64,000 nucleotides of DNA from Candidatus Accumulibacter sp. ACC003. GTDB taxonomy: Bacteria; Pseudomonadota; Gammaproteobacteria; Burkholderiales; Rhodocyclaceae. Of this stretch, positions 36,530-46,830 are shown in pieces. Within the stretch, counting starts at the first letter, position 1, and each line of letters starts with the position of its first letter. A program made the position numbers and the translations under genes. The DNA lies in assembly GCF_907163085.1 (NCBI RefSeq), contig NZ_CAJQTX010000007.1, positions 372,001 through 436,000 of the forward strand, written 5' to 3'. Under the pieces are notes generated by a model. It searched no databases. It had not been told where the DNA came from and was given only the letters and a program-made list of their open reading frames with translations.

Positions 36530-37975
36530 TTAGCCAGCGTCGGCGCTGGCCGCCCTGCTGCGCCGCAGGTGGTCGAAGAACTTGCGGTCGTTGCCGAGCA
36601 GATGCTTGGTGACGACATCGTGCGCCAGGAACTTGAAGACGTCGCCAACGCCTTGCGTGCCAGCGTGGTAAGCGGCGGCCATTTGCAGCGATTGCTCGAT
36701 CAGCTGGCGATGCATGGCAATGTGTGCGCTAGCGTCCGGATAAGCGGCGGCGACGAAGATCGCCTCTTCATCCTGGAAGTGCTTGCGCAGATCGGCCAGC
36801 AGTCGGTCGACTATCGCGTCAACCTGCTCGGGCTCGTGCCCGGAAAGAATCGCCGACAGCAGTTCATTGGCATCCGCGAAGAGCAGCTGATGACCGTGAT
36901 CGATGGCTTCGTCGCCGCATTCGTACGCCGGCCGCCAGACCAGTTGGACGAAATTGCCGAGCACGTAGTCATTGGTGTCGGCGGCGCCATCAGGCTGATT
37001 CGCTGCAGCCGCCAGCTGGACCCGATTGCGGCCGCCGGCCTTGGCTCGATAGAGTGCTTCGTCGGCGCGCTGCAACCACTCGTCCCAGGATTCGCCAGCG
37101 CCGCATTCGGCGACACCGATGCTGATGGTCAGCTGCTCGATGACCGGGAAACGGGCGTTGGCAATCAGCTCGCGCAAGCGTTCGGCAAGCATCGCGGCCG
37201 TTGTCCGATTGGTGTCGGGGCACAGGACGACGAATTCTTCGCCACCCCAGCGCGCTAGCGCGTCGGTACCGCGCAGGCCGCTTTGCAGCAGCTGGGTCAA
37301 CAACTGCAGCACCTGATCGCCCGTGCCGTGACCGTGCTGGTCGTTGACCGCCTTGAAGAAATCAATGTCGAGGATCAGCAGGCTCAGCGGGTGCTGATAT
37401 CTTTCGAAACGTGCCATTTCGCCAAGCAGGTACTCGGCGAGTCGGCGCCGGTTCCAGGCGCCGGTGAGCTTGTCGGTGCCGGCGGCTTCTTCCAGCTCGA
37501 CGACCTCCCGTTGCAATTTTTGATTGGCGTGCTGCAGGCTGTCCAGCCGCTGCTGTAGCGCCGTGCCTATTTGAGGGGCCGAGCTTTCGCAGATCATCGC
37601 GGCAATCGACTGCAGTTTCTGGTCGGCTCCGAGGATCGCAAACTTGAGGCACAGGTAGAGCCCTGGCTGCCCGTTGAGCGCCAGCTCGATCTCCTCGGAG
37701 GCTGTCGCGGCACCGTCGCGGATGCGCTGTTCGCAACGTTCGAGCGCCTCCCGCAGATCGACCGGCACGAGCTCGCTCTCCGACTTGCCGGGGAGGTCGC
37801 CGCCGCCCTGGCAGAGGAGTCGCTCCATACCCGGGTTGGCCAGCCGGTAGTGTCCGTCAAGCCCTTTGACGCCAAAGCAGACGTCACGGCGGAACTGCAT
37901 GAGCAGCGGCAGCAGCCCTGCCACTTGAATGACGCCTTCCCTGGCGAGAGTGTGCATCAAGTCGTTGTCATTCAT
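36530..37975 (-). CDS. diguanylate cyclase with PAS-like and bacteriohemerythrin domains
   Basis: This 481-residue protein (ATG 37975) joins a PAS-like sensor (about 15-100, VCFGVKGLDGHYRLANPGME), a coiled coil, a GGDEF domain with active-site WGGEEF and an inhibitory site RGTD five residues earlier, and a C-terminal hemerythrin domain with ordered histidines (IDHGHQ, HFQDEE, HIAMH, HLLGND). It should make c-di-GMP under control of oxygen or iron bound at the di-iron centre, which is inferred from the domain family. An upstream ATG at 38038 would leave a 12-base leader after the promoter. Confidence 0.9.
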   Translation of the reverse strand: MNDNDLMHTLAREGVIQVAGLLPLLMQFRRDVCFGVKGLDGHYRLANPGMERLLCQGGGDLPGKSESELVPVDLREALERCEQRIRDGAATASEEIELALNGQPGLYLCLKFAILGADQKLQSIAAMICESSAPQIGTALQQRLDSLQHANQKLQREVVELEEAAGTDKLTGAWNRRRLAEYLLGEMARFERYQHPLSLLILDIDFFKAVNDQHGHGTGDQVLQLLTQLLQSGLRGTDALARWGGEEFVVLCPDTNRTTAAMLAERLRELIANARFPVIEQLTISIGVAECGAGESWDEWLQRADEALYRAKAGGRNRVQLAAAANQPDGAADTNDYVLGNFVQLVWRPAYECGDEAIDHGHQLLFADANELLSAILSGHEPEQVDAIVDRLLADLRKHFQDEEAIFVAAAYPDASAHIAMHRQLIEQSLQMAAAYHAGTQGVGDVFKFLAHDVVTKHLLGNDRKFFDHLRRSRAASADAG

Positions 37976-38056
37976 ACCTGACGGATCCTCAAGCGGGGGC
38001 GGGCTGTGGTGCGAAAATTGCTGCAAGGCCAAGTTCATTGGCCGAAAGCGGGCGAG

Positions 38057-38085
38057 AGTATACGGCTTTCGAGACCGGTGAACAA
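38057..38085 (-). promoter_or_regulatory. sigma-70 promoter for the hemerythrin diguanylate cyclase
   Basis: On the minus strand TTGTTC, 17 bases, TATACT; about 80 bases ahead of the chosen start at 37975. Confidence 0.55.
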
Positions 38086-38208
38086 GCTGTTGTGACTACG
38101 ATTTGCCTTGTCGAAGCCGCGCTGTGACCCGAATTCGGGCGCGGCTGGCAACCAGGGGGCAAAAAGTGTCGGGACGGCCAGGGGTACGGCAGTCGCCGGC
38201 GTGTCGGC

Positions 38209-39252
38209 TTAGGTGCTGAACGCCTCGGCCGCCGGGCGTGCTGCCAGGACGACGCGATTGCGCCCCTGCGCCTTGGCGGCGTAGAGCGCGCGGTCGGCGC
38301 GGCTGATGAAGTCCGCAGCCGACTCGCTGGCGACATGATCAGCGACACCGATCGAGACCGAGATATTGCCGATCATCGATCCGTTCCTGGCGCTGCTCCT
38401 GATCCGGCTGGCGGCGACCAGCGCGCGCAGCGCTTCGGCCAGGCCGAGCGCGCCACCGCGCGGTGTCTGCGGCAGGATGACGGCAAATTCTTCGCCGCCG
38501 TAGCGCGCGGCGGTGTCCTTGCCCTTGACGTTGGCCTTGAGGATCTCGCCGACAGCCGCCAGCACCGTGTCGCCGAACACGTGCCCGTGCGCGTCATTGA
38601 TCCGTTTGAAGGCGTCCAGATCGATCATCAACAGGCACGGCCCGTGGGCGGTCGCGGGCTGCTGCAGGCAAGCGCTCATGGCCAGATCGAAGCCCTTGCG
38701 ATTGACCAGTCCGGTCAGCGCGTCGATCAGGGCTTCCTGGCGGGCACGGGCAACTTCCTCCTTGAGCTGTTGCGCTTCGCGGCTGCTCTCTTCCAGCCTG
38801 TCTTGTAGTGTGCCGATCGCTTTCTGCATGGCACGCGTGCCGCGCAGGATGTCCTCGACACCGGCCGCGAGGTCGCCGGCCGACTGGCCCAGCGCGCCGC
38901 TCCAGCTCTCGAGCGAGTTGCCAAAGCGCGACGCCTGATCGCTGGCGTCGGTGGCCGACGCCGACACCTGGTCGACCAGATCACTGACGCTGTTGCCGAT
39001 GCGCAGCGCGGTCTTCGCGTCCAGTTCGGCGACGTGCTGGTGATAGAGCGCGCAGGTCGCCTCCTCGTTCAGCTTGCCACACTCCTTGAGCCGAGCGTCG
39101 ATCGCCGTCTGCAGGTCCGGGTTGAGGCGCGCCACGTACTCGTACCAGATTGCATAGCTGAGGGGATGCAGGGCAGTCTCTTGCTGGGTCATCCGTTTGA
39201 TGGCCTGGCGCAAGTAGTCGGCGCTCTGCGCGTTGTTGTGAAGGTACCTCAT
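38209..39252 (-). CDS. GGDEF diguanylate cyclase with helical N-terminal domain
   Basis: This 347-residue protein has a helical N-terminal region of about 170 residues (LHPLSYAIWYEYVARLNPDL is conserved in a family of soluble cyclases) with a coiled coil (LEESSREAQQLKEEVARARQ) and a GGDEF domain with active site RYGGEEF. The residues five before it are KGKD, so the inhibitory RxxD site is absent. ATG 39252 has GAGGA at the right distance; earlier in-frame starts are non-coding. Confidence 0.9.
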   Translation of the reverse strand: MRYLHNNAQSADYLRQAIKRMTQQETALHPLSYAIWYEYVARLNPDLQTAIDARLKECGKLNEEATCALYHQHVAELDAKTALRIGNSVSDLVDQVSASATDASDQASRFGNSLESWSGALGQSAGDLAAGVEDILRGTRAMQKAIGTLQDRLEESSREAQQLKEEVARARQEALIDALTGLVNRKGFDLAMSACLQQPATAHGPCLLMIDLDAFKRINDAHGHVFGDTVLAAVGEILKANVKGKDTAARYGGEEFAVILPQTPRGGALGLAEALRALVAASRIRSSARNGSMIGNISVSIGVADHVASESAADFISRADRALYAAKAQGRNRVVLAARPAAEAFST

Positions 39253-39532
39253 GGTGGTCCTCGCGTGATTCGTGTTCTTTGCAGGTTGGCGAGTGTATTT
39301 TATTCTCCGCGCGCTATCTGCGCAGTGACCGCAGGCGCCCGACGACTTGCCGGCCATCGCCATCCGCGAGCATAGCGGTGCGCGCCTGCGTCGTCCAGCG
39401 CCGGTCAGAGCGATCGGTGCCTCGAAATGATCGATACCGTCCGGCATTGGCAGCTTGACCACCGCCGACTGCAGTCGGTCTCGCAAGGCTCGCAATCGAA
39501 CTGGCTCAGCGTCTCGTGTTGCCGCCGCCGCA

Positions 39533-42403
39533 TTAGCTGATCGTCTTCTCGGGACTCCGATGAAGCATGGCTTGCAGCGCCGCGAGGGCACTCGTCAGCG
39601 TGCTTTCCACCTCAATACACCGGGTCTTTGCGCCCTCGACGGTGGCGTTGCGGCCGAGCATTTCGAGCTCCTTGCAAAGTGCTGCCAGTTTCTCGGCACC
39701 GACGTTGGCGCTACTCGATTTCAGGGCGTGCGCGGCCCTGCGCAAGGCTGCGGCATCGCCGGCTTCGGCCGCAGCTTGCAGTTGCGCGAAGCGCGCCGGC
39801 GCATCTGCCAGGTAAGCCGCTATTATTTTCTCGACCAGCAAGGCGCCGTTGGCGCCGGGCAGCTGGCGTATTGCTTCGAGCGCGCGTGGATTGATCGGCT
39901 CGGCGCTGGCCGCGGTTGTCGCTGCTGGCGCCGGCCCCGCGCCGGTCTGGGAGGAAGCGGAGCGAGCGCTGGGCGCGGTCGACTCGGTCGCGGCATCCAC
40001 TGGCGCGGGCGCCGGTCGCGGTAGCCAGCGCTGCAGCACGGCGATCAGTCGCTCGCGCGTGAACGGTTTGCTCAGGTAGTCGTCCATGCCTGCCGCCAGG
40101 CAGCGCTCACGGTCACCCGTGACGGCGTTGGCGGTCAGCGCAATGATCGGCAAGTGGCCGAGCAGCAGGCTGTCGCGCTGTCGAGCGCGGATTTGCGCGG
40201 TCGCCTCGAAGCCGTCCATTTCGGGCATCTGGCAATCCATCAGGACGAGATCGAAAGGCTCGTGCAAGAGGCGATCGAGAGCGATCTGGCCGTTGTCGGC
40301 GACGCTATAGGCCACTCCGAGCGATTCGAGCATGGCCGCGGCCACCGCCTGATTGACCGGGTTGTCCTCGGCGACCAGCACCCGCCCGCCGAGTTTGGCC
40401 GGCACGACCTCGGCGCCCGCGCACGGCGTCGCCGTCAGCGGGGAACTCGCTGAGGAAGTTGGCGAGGCAGCGACCGGCGTCAGCAGCAGTGGCGCCAGGA
40501 CGGTGGCGATCGCGTCGTACAGGTCGGACTGGCGCACCGGCTTGTCGAGCGAGCAGTTGATCGCCGCGTTGCGCCGATCCGGATGATCGCTGCCGACACT
40601 GGCCGACGAGAGCATGATCAGTGGCAGCTTGGCCCAGCGTGCGTCGCGCCTGATGGTGCGCGCCAGTTCGAAGCCGTCCATGCCGGGCATGTGCAGATCG
40701 AGGAGCGCCAGGTCAAACGCGGGCGGCGCGCTCTGCTGCAGTGCCTGCAGCGCCTGCTGACCGTCAGCGGCACCGGTGTAGTGCATCGACCAGGCTTCGA
40801 GCTGGTGGGTGAGAATTTCGCGGTTGGTGGCGTTGTCGTCGACGACCAGCACGCGCCGGCCCTTGAAGCGCTCAGCCGGGGGAAGAAGCGGGCGCGTAGC
40901 GGCGTCCTGCTTTTGCAGCGGCAGCTCGAACCAGATCAAGGTGCCGCGTCCGGCCTCGCTGTGCAGGCCGATCTGCCCGTCCATCAGCTCGACCAGGCGT
41001 TTGGCGATCGCCAGCCCGAGGCCGCTGCCGCCGTAGCGCCGGGTCGTCGAATTGTCGGCCTGGACGAAGGCGCTGAATAGTCGGGTTTGCGCTTCCTCGC
41101 TGATGCCAATGCCACTATCCTGGACTTCGAAGCGATAACGCGCCTGCTGCGGCGTCTGGTCGAGCAGCATGGCGCGGAGGGCGACCTCGCCGCGCTTGGT
41201 AAACTTGACGGCGTTGCTCACCAGGTTGGTCAGGATCTGGCGTATGCGCATCGGGTCGCCGCTGACCGCCACCGGCAAATCGTGGGGGATGCAGCAGACC
41301 ATTTCAAGGCCCTTGGCCTGGGCGGGCTGAGCGAACATGCCGCCGAGATCCTCGATCAGTTGCCTGAGATCGTAAGCGATGTGCTCGATTTCGATCTTGC
41401 CGGCTTCGATCTTGGAGAAATCAAGTACGTCGTTGATGATGCTCAGGAGATGCTCGCCGGACTGATAGACGGCGTCGGCGAAGCGCCGCTGCTTGGCGTT
41501 CAGCGCGGAGTGACGCAGCAGTTCGGTCATGCCGAGGATGCCGTTCATCGGCGTCCGGATCTCGTGGCTGATCGTCGCCACGAACTCGCTCTTGGCGCGG
41601 CTGGCAGATTCGGCAACCTCTTTGGCCCGGCGCAGATTGGCGGCCTGCACCTCGAGGTGGCGGTCGCGATCGTCGACTTGCTTGAGCATGGCGTTGAAGC
41701 CCCGGGCCAGTTCGCCGATCTCGTCGCCCGTTTCGATCGCTGCGCGAGTCGTGTAGTCGCCGTCTTCCGCCACCCTGGTCATCACGCTGACGAGGCGCGA
41801 GATGGGCGCCACGATGCTGCGGTAAGTCCAGAAAAAAAGACTCAGCAGGGCGAGCACCATGAACAAGGCGGCTGCCGTTGCCAAGCCGATCAGGCGGTGC
41901 AGTTCGCTTACGGCGGCTTCGCTGACGCTGACACGCCAGCTCTCGATAGCCGCGTTCAGTTGATTGGCCTCGTCGATCAGTTTGCCAAAAACGACCATCG
42001 CTTCGTCGTTGTCGGTGCTCGGCGCACGAATCCTGCTGAACGCTTCGGCTTTGCGGCTGTATTCCTGCCACATGGGCTGGATGGCGGTCTCGACTTGTGC
42101 GCGTAGATCGGCATCGTGGGTTGCCGCGACCAGCTTGGGGAAGGTCCGCTGGTAGTCGAGCAGGCTCTTTCTGGCGAGCTCAATGGAAGGTATGGTGCCC
42201 TGCGTGAGCAACACCTCGTCGAGTGCGCGCAGAGTCAGTTGCAGGTTGATGGAAGCCTCGGCGGCGGCGATGGTCATCGCCGTGCTGCGCAGCATCAGGC
42301 GGTAGCTATAGGCGCCGGTCGCCGCCAGCACGATGACGATGGCGAGCGCAAGAACGCCGGCGGCGATCAGCCGGCTTCGGATGCTCGGGTTGCCAGTGGT
42401 CAT
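39533..42403 (-). CDS. hybrid sensor histidine kinase with two receivers and Hpt domain
   Basis: This 956-residue protein has an N-terminal membrane helix ([20 protein letters not shown]), a periplasmic helical sensor region, a second helix near 190, HAMP ([20 protein letters not shown]), HisKA ([20 protein letters not shown]), HATPase ([20 protein letters not shown]), two receiver domains ([22 protein letters not shown]) and a C-terminal Hpt ([18 protein letters not shown]). This is an internal phosphorelay. It lies 19 bases downstream of the rhodanese-like gene. No dedicated output regulator is adjacent; the HDOD-REC-GGDEF protein nearby is a candidate partner, by inference. Confidence 0.92.
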   Translation of the reverse strand: MTTGNPSIRSRLIAAGVLALAIVIVLAATGAYSYRLMLRSTAMTIAAAEASINLQLTLRALDEVLLTQGTIPSIELARKSLLDYQRTFPKLVAATHDADLRAQVETAIQPMWQEYSRKAEAFSRIRAPSTDNDEAMVVFGKLIDEANQLNAAIESWRVSVSEAAVSELHRLIGLATAAALFMVLALLSLFFWTYRSIVAPISRLVSVMTRVAEDGDYTTRAAIETGDEIGELARGFNAMLKQVDDRDRHLEVQAANLRRAKEVAESASRAKSEFVATISHEIRTPMNGILGMTELLRHSALNAKQRRFADAVYQSGEHLLSIINDVLDFSKIEAGKIEIEHIAYDLRQLIEDLGGMFAQPAQAKGLEMVCCIPHDLPVAVSGDPMRIRQILTNLVSNAVKFTKRGEVALRAMLLDQTPQQARYRFEVQDSGIGISEEAQTRLFSAFVQADNSTTRRYGGSGLGLAIAKRLVELMDGQIGLHSEAGRGTLIWFELPLQKQDAATRPLLPPAERFKGRRVLVVDDNATNREILTHQLEAWSMHYTGAADGQQALQALQQSAPPAFDLALLDLHMPGMDGFELARTIRRDARWAKLPLIMLSSASVGSDHPDRRNAAINCSLDKPVRQSDLYDAIATVLAPLLLTPVAASPTSSASSPLTATPCAGAEVVPAKLGGRVLVAEDNPVNQAVAAAMLESLGVAYSVADNGQIALDRLLHEPFDLVLMDCQMPEMDGFEATAQIRARQRDSLLLGHLPIIALTANAVTGDRERCLAAGMDDYLSKPFTRERLIAVLQRWLPRPAPAPVDAATESTAPSARSASSQTGAGPAPAATTAASAEPINPRALEAIRQLPGANGALLVEKIIAAYLADAPARFAQLQAAAEAGDAAALRRAAHALKSSSANVGAEKLAALCKELEMLGRNATVEGAKTRCIEVESTLTSALAALQAMLHRSPEKTIS

Positions 42404-42422
42404 CGCCAGGGCACGCGGCTCG

Positions 42423-42881
42423 CTATTCGACCGGCAGACCCTTGGCAAGCCATCCGGCAAAGCCGTCGCGCAGCCAATGCACGTTGCGGTAACCCGCCCT
42501 GACAGACAGCACGGTCGCCTTGTAAGACTTCCAGCCCGCCGGGCCATCGCTGTAAATGACGATGCTCACGTCCTTGTCGGCCGGTAGCCTGGCGATGGCG
42601 AACGAGTCCTGCGCCGCGGCAAAGTCCGGCGTGTAATCGCTTTTTTCCTTGTAAGCAATCAGCGTGGCGCCAGGCACGTGGCCCTTGCCGTAGTTGAGCG
42701 GGCTGCGCATATCGAAAAAGGTCGCGGCTTTCCCGTCGAGCATCGCCTTGGCTTCTTCAATGGTAACGATCCTGGCGCCTTCGACTCTGGTCGGCGTGGC
42801 GGGTCTGATCTCGTCGGCAAGCAGTGGCGCGGCGGCCAGGCTGATGAGGGTGGCCAGGCCGAGAATCGTCCGGGTGAACAT
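42423..42881 (-). CDS. secreted rhodanese-like protein lacking the active-site cysteine
   Basis: This 152-residue protein has a signal peptide ([20 protein letters not shown]) and a rhodanese domain ([40 protein letters not shown]). Where rhodaneses have cysteine the sequence reads [12 protein letters not shown], so sulfur transfer is unlikely. ATG 42881 with AGGAGA upstream is used. Because it precedes the hybrid kinase by 19 bases, a periplasmic binding or sensing role for that kinase is possible (inference). Confidence 0.82.
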   Translation of the reverse strand: MFTRTILGLATLISLAAAPLLADEIRPATPTRVEGARIVTIEEAKAMLDGKAATFFDMRSPLNYGKGHVPGATLIAYKEKSDYTPDFAAAQDSFAIARLPADKDVSIVIYSDGPAGWKSYKATVLSVRAGYRNVHWLRDGFAGWLAKGLPVE

Positions 42882-42984
42882 GAGCAGATCTCCTGGGGAA
42901 CGTGAAGATGGTTCAAAAAACGGGCATCGACGCAAAGCAAGAGCCATGAATCCTAGCGGCACGCCGAGGCAGGAACTTTAGCCC

Positions 42985-43009
42985 GATGAGCGCTTCTCAA
43001 GCGCTCATC
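42985..43009. repeat. perfect 11-bp inverted repeat upstream of the rhodanese gene
   Basis: GATGAGCGCTT, loop CTC, AAGCGCTCATC. No T-run follows on either strand. It may end the upstream HDOD-REC-GGDEF transcript or bind a dimeric regulator of the rhodanese-kinase operon. Confidence 0.5.
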
Positions 43010-43154
43010 ACCTGGCCGGTATCAGGATCCGCTGGCCATCGGCAACGACCGATCAGGCGACTGCGCCTGGCGGCGTCCGGGCAAACGTGGCGTCTCGTGC
43101 GGCGAAAACGGGCGGCAATTCCGTGATGACTCGCGGACGGCATCCGTTGCTCGT

Positions 43155-45056
43155 TCAGACGTAGACGGCCTTGCCATTGACGAGCAGGCAGACTCGATCC
43201 CGGCCGGCATTCTTGGCGGCGTAGAGTGCCTTGTCCGCCGCCTTGAGCATGTCGCTCTCATTGGCCATGCCGGCTTCCCGGTTGGCCACGCCGATGCTGA
43301 CCGAGGTCTGGATATCGACGCCATCGATACTGATCTTGAGGGCTCCGACCATTCTGCGCAGACGCTCGGCCGCCAGCAGCGAAGCCCTGGGGTCCGCGTC
43401 GTGACACACCAACAGGAATTCTTCCCCACCAATGCGGCTGACGCTGTCGTCCTTGCGGGCGGCCGTCTGGATCGCGCTGGCGACCCTTTGCAATACCTGG
43501 TCGCCAACGGCATGGCCGTAGCGGTCGTTGATGGACTTGAAAAAATCGACGTCGATCATCAGTGCCGCCACAGGTTTGCCGGTGCGCTGGGACGCGCTCC
43601 AGAAACTGTTGAGCGCCTCCATGCCGGCGCGTCGATTGGGTAGCTGCGTCAGCAGATCGGTCATCGCGGCGTGCTCGAGGCGCCGGTTGCTGATCGCCAA
43701 TTCCGCCGCGAATTTGTTGAGCTGCGCCCGGTCGTGCTCCCAGGCTCCGAGCAGCGTCACGTAGTGTAAGGCCGCCCGCATTCGGGCGCTGAGGGCGCGG
43801 GCATTCAGGGGTTTGGGCACGTAATCGTCGACGCCCGCCTCGAAGGCCTCGATGATCGTTTCTTCCGTCTCCTCGCCCGTCAGCATGATGACGTACATCG
43901 ACTGGCCCCAGTCGGTGGCCCGCAGCGCGCGGCAAAATTCCAGGCCGTCCATGACCGGCATCAGCCAGTCGGTGATGACGATCTGCGGCATGACTTCGAG
44001 GGCCACCGTCAGCGCGTCCTGGCCATTCTCGGCGGTGTACACCGTGCAGCCGAGAAGGTGGCACAGTAAACCTTCGGTCATGATGCGGGTCGTCGGTTCG
44101 TCCTCCACCAGCAGGACCACTCTGCGCGTCAGCGCTTGCGCTGTCTCCTGCTCTGGGCGGGGTATCGGGGCGTTGGCCATGGCGTCGAACGACGGCGGCA
44201 GGCTGGCGGGAACCTTGAGCAATTCGGCCCACTCGTGCCACTGCCGAACGACGCGGTCGAAGACTTCGCCCAGTGCCATCGAATCCAGACCAATCTGGCC
44301 GCCCAGGCGCATCAGTTCGGAGATGTTGCGGTGGCGCTCGCCAAGCGGTGACAGACCAAGATCGGCCATGCGTCGCGCCTGGAAGAACAGCTGCGCCAGT
44401 TGGTAAGGCCGGGAGCCTTCTAAAAAGTCAGAGGTCTCCGGATGTTCATGGTAATGAAGCGGTTCCGCCAGGGCCTTGGGGATGCCGCAGTCGGCCAGGA
44501 TAGCGGCCGTGAATTCGCGGTGATCGACCCCCAGCCGCTCGTGCTCGCGCTCCAGGAGCGCCGCACCCTGGTCGTGCCCGGTCAGTATCGCCGCGTAGTC
44601 GTCGGGGTAGACCGTGGCCAGCGCCAGGCAGCCAATCTGCGCCAGCAGTCCGCAGGAGAATAATTCGTCAGGTGAAGCCGTGCGCACCGTTCTGCCCAGT
44701 TCCTGGCTGGCCACTGCCATGAACAGCGAATGCGACCAGAAACCGGCATAGTCGAAGGCGCTGCAGGGGCCGATCAGATACTGGTCGACCAATGAGAAGC
44801 CCATCGCCAGTTGTTGCACGGTGGCCATTCCCAGGCGCATCACCGCTTCCCGGATCGAGACCACTGGCCGGTTGGCCAGCGCGGCTGGATTGGCCAGGTG
44901 CAACAGGCGGCTGCTCAGCGCAGGATCGCTCTGCACCACTCTGGCCACCTCGTCGAGCGTCGCATCGTCGCGGCGACAGATTTCCATGATCGCCATTGCC
45001 ACGCCTTTTGGGCTGGGGAGTTGGCCACTGATCCGCAGTTGTTCGATCTGGTTCAT
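43155..45056 (-). CDS. HDOD - receiver - GGDEF signalling protein
   Basis: This 633-residue cytoplasmic protein has an HDOD domain (about 10-210; SDPALSSRLLHLANPAALAN), a receiver domain (VVLLVEDEPTTRIM; phospho-accepting aspartate in IVITDWLMPVMDG) and a GGDEF domain (active site RIGGEEF, inhibitory site RKDD five residues before). Phosphorylation of the receiver should control c-di-GMP synthesis. A histidine kinase for it is not adjacent, though the hybrid kinase lies 750 bases away. Start ATG 45056. Confidence 0.92.
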   Translation of the reverse strand: MNQIEQLRISGQLPSPKGVAMAIMEICRRDDATLDEVARVVQSDPALSSRLLHLANPAALANRPVVSIREAVMRLGMATVQQLAMGFSLVDQYLIGPCSAFDYAGFWSHSLFMAVASQELGRTVRTASPDELFSCGLLAQIGCLALATVYPDDYAAILTGHDQGAALLEREHERLGVDHREFTAAILADCGIPKALAEPLHYHEHPETSDFLEGSRPYQLAQLFFQARRMADLGLSPLGERHRNISELMRLGGQIGLDSMALGEVFDRVVRQWHEWAELLKVPASLPPSFDAMANAPIPRPEQETAQALTRRVVLLVEDEPTTRIMTEGLLCHLLGCTVYTAENGQDALTVALEVMPQIVITDWLMPVMDGLEFCRALRATDWGQSMYVIMLTGEETEETIIEAFEAGVDDYVPKPLNARALSARMRAALHYVTLLGAWEHDRAQLNKFAAELAISNRRLEHAAMTDLLTQLPNRRAGMEALNSFWSASQRTGKPVAALMIDVDFFKSINDRYGHAVGDQVLQRVASAIQTAARKDDSVSRIGGEEFLLVCHDADPRASLLAAERLRRMVGALKISIDGVDIQTSVSIGVANREAGMANESDMLKAADKALYAAKNAGRDRVCLLVNGKAVYV

Positions 45057-45248
45057 GTTTGCCTGCTGCCGGTAGAGGCTTGTTCTTGTTGACGACTCGC
45101 GCGCAGTTTATCGGCTTTACCCCTCTTGATAGAATTTTTTCAGCCAGTAACGGCGAGCCGCGAGCCAAGCCAGGGCCTCCACGACCTGGTCGGGCCGGCA
45201 ATGGGCAGCATCAAGGCCAGCCTGCCGGTTGCTGCGCAGCACGGACGG

Positions 45249-46583
45249 CTACTCCTTGACCGCTTCTACGGCCCGCCGTAGCAGGTAGCCGAGCAGAATC
45301 GACGCGACGATCAAGCCGAGCAGCGAGGCCAGCCAGAAGCCGGCGGCGCCCATCGGTCGAGGGGCATGGAGGGCTAGCCACCAGCCGCCGAACAGACCGA
45401 TACCCCAGAAGCAGACGACGTGCACCAGCATCGGCAGTAGCGTGATCTTGTAGCCGCGCAGGGCGTGCGCGGCGATCGTCTGGACGGCGTCGAAGACCTG
45501 GTACAGGGCGACGTAGCCGACCAGCGCCAGCGCCACGCTCTGTACCGCCGGGTCGTCGGTGTAGGCCGCAATCAGCGGCGCAGCGACCAGCCACAGCAGC
45601 AGACCAAGGAGCGCCGACAGGACGCCGGCCAGCAGCAGCCCGGCGCTGATCGACAGCTCGGCGCGCCGCCAGGCGCGTGCGCCAGCGGCGTGGCCGACCT
45701 GGACCAGCGTGGCAATGGCCAGCGCCAGCGGCAACATGTAACAGATCGCCGCCAGGTTGGCGACGATGCGGTGGCCGGCGACGACCGTCGCACCGAGTTG
45801 CGCAATGAACAAGGCCATCAGGGTGAACGATGAAATCTCGACAAAGTGCGAAAATCCCATCGGCACGCCGAGGCGCAACAGGGCCGCCAGTGGCCGCCGC
45901 CGCGGTAGCTGCCAGTTGGCGAGCAGGCGGTACGGCCGCAAGGCCCTGGCGAACAGCAGGTAGCCCGCTGCACAGAGCATCGAGAGCCAGCCGACGGCGG
46001 CATTCGACACGCCGCAACCACGCACGCCGAGCGCTTCGCCGCCCCACTGCCCGGTGACCAGCGACCACGCCAGAACGCCGTGCAGCAGCGTAGTGCCGAC
46101 GCTGATCACGAGCAGTGGTCGCGTTCTGCCCAGGGCATTGCAGAAGGCGTGGAAGGTCCGGTAGAAGAGCACGGCCGGCATGCCCATGGCGAGCATCGCC
46201 AGATAGTCGCGGGCCTTCTCTTCGACCGCCGGGTCGATTCTTGACAGCGCGAACAGCGGCTGCGGGTGCAGCAGGAGGTACACGCCGGGCGCCGCCAGCA
46301 GCAGCGCCAGCCACAAGGCCTGCTGCAGCGCGCCGGCGACCTCGTCGGCGCGGCCGGCGCCGTGCAGCTGGGCGACCGTCGGGGCGATCGCCTGGACGAT
46401 TCCGGCCAGGGCAAAGAGCACCGAAATGTAGATGCCGCCGCCAACCGCCACCGCTGCCAGATCGTCGGTCCCGTAGTGGCCAAGGAGAGCAGTATCGATG
46501 ACCATCACGCCCATCGAAGCCAGTTGGGCGATCAGGATCGGCGTCGCGTGCGCGACAATCAAGCGGGATTGCTGGGCGAACAT
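45249..46583 (-). CDS. MATE family efflux transporter
   Basis: This 444-residue inner-membrane protein has about twelve helices in two similar halves, with MATE segments in each half (IAQLASMGVMVIDTALLGHY; LGVPMGFSHFVEISSFTLMA). The family exports cationic compounds in exchange for sodium or protons; the substrate cannot be read from sequence. I use ATG 46583; a TTG at 46622 would add 13 residues. No regulator lies beside it. Confidence 0.88.
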   Translation of the reverse strand: MFAQQSRLIVAHATPILIAQLASMGVMVIDTALLGHYGTDDLAAVAVGGGIYISVLFALAGIVQAIAPTVAQLHGAGRADEVAGALQQALWLALLLAAPGVYLLLHPQPLFALSRIDPAVEEKARDYLAMLAMGMPAVLFYRTFHAFCNALGRTRPLLVISVGTTLLHGVLAWSLVTGQWGGEALGVRGCGVSNAAVGWLSMLCAAGYLLFARALRPYRLLANWQLPRRRPLAALLRLGVPMGFSHFVEISSFTLMALFIAQLGATVVAGHRIVANLAAICYMLPLALAIATLVQVGHAAGARAWRRAELSISAGLLLAGVLSALLGLLLWLVAAPLIAAYTDDPAVQSVALALVGYVALYQVFDAVQTIAAHALRGYKITLLPMLVHVVCFWGIGLFGGWWLALHAPRPMGAAGFWLASLLGLIVASILLGYLLRRAVEAVKE

Positions 46584-46758
46584 CGCTGGGGAAGGGCGGT
46601 CGGGGTGAGATCGGGCCGCCAAGGCTAGCCGATTTTACTGGCCCGTGCGCCAGCTGTTGAGCGCTCCGTTGCCGCCGCGCCAGCGCCGGCCAGTGCCGTC
46701 ACAGCACGCGCCGCCGGGTCGGCGAGCACGCTTGAGAGCTCGCGGACGAGCCTGGCGA

Positions 46759-46787
46759 TTTACGTCGGCGGATAGTTTGGTTATAAT
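46759..46787 (+). promoter_or_regulatory. sigma-70 promoter of the rimP-nusA-infB operon
   Basis: TTTACG, 17 bases, perfect TATAAT. It leaves a leader of about 70 bases before rimP. Confidence 0.8.
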
Positions 46788-46830
46788 CCATCGGTTTTCC
46801 GGTCGCCCCACGGGGCAAACTTTTTCGGGG

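Noticed and set aside
45108-45115. GCCGATAA, a perfect sigma-28 -10 box on the minus strand upstream of the HDOD-REC-GGDEF gene
   Set aside because: The expected -35 box at 11-base spacing reads TTCTATCA, which does not resemble TAAAGTTT; one half-site alone is not enough.
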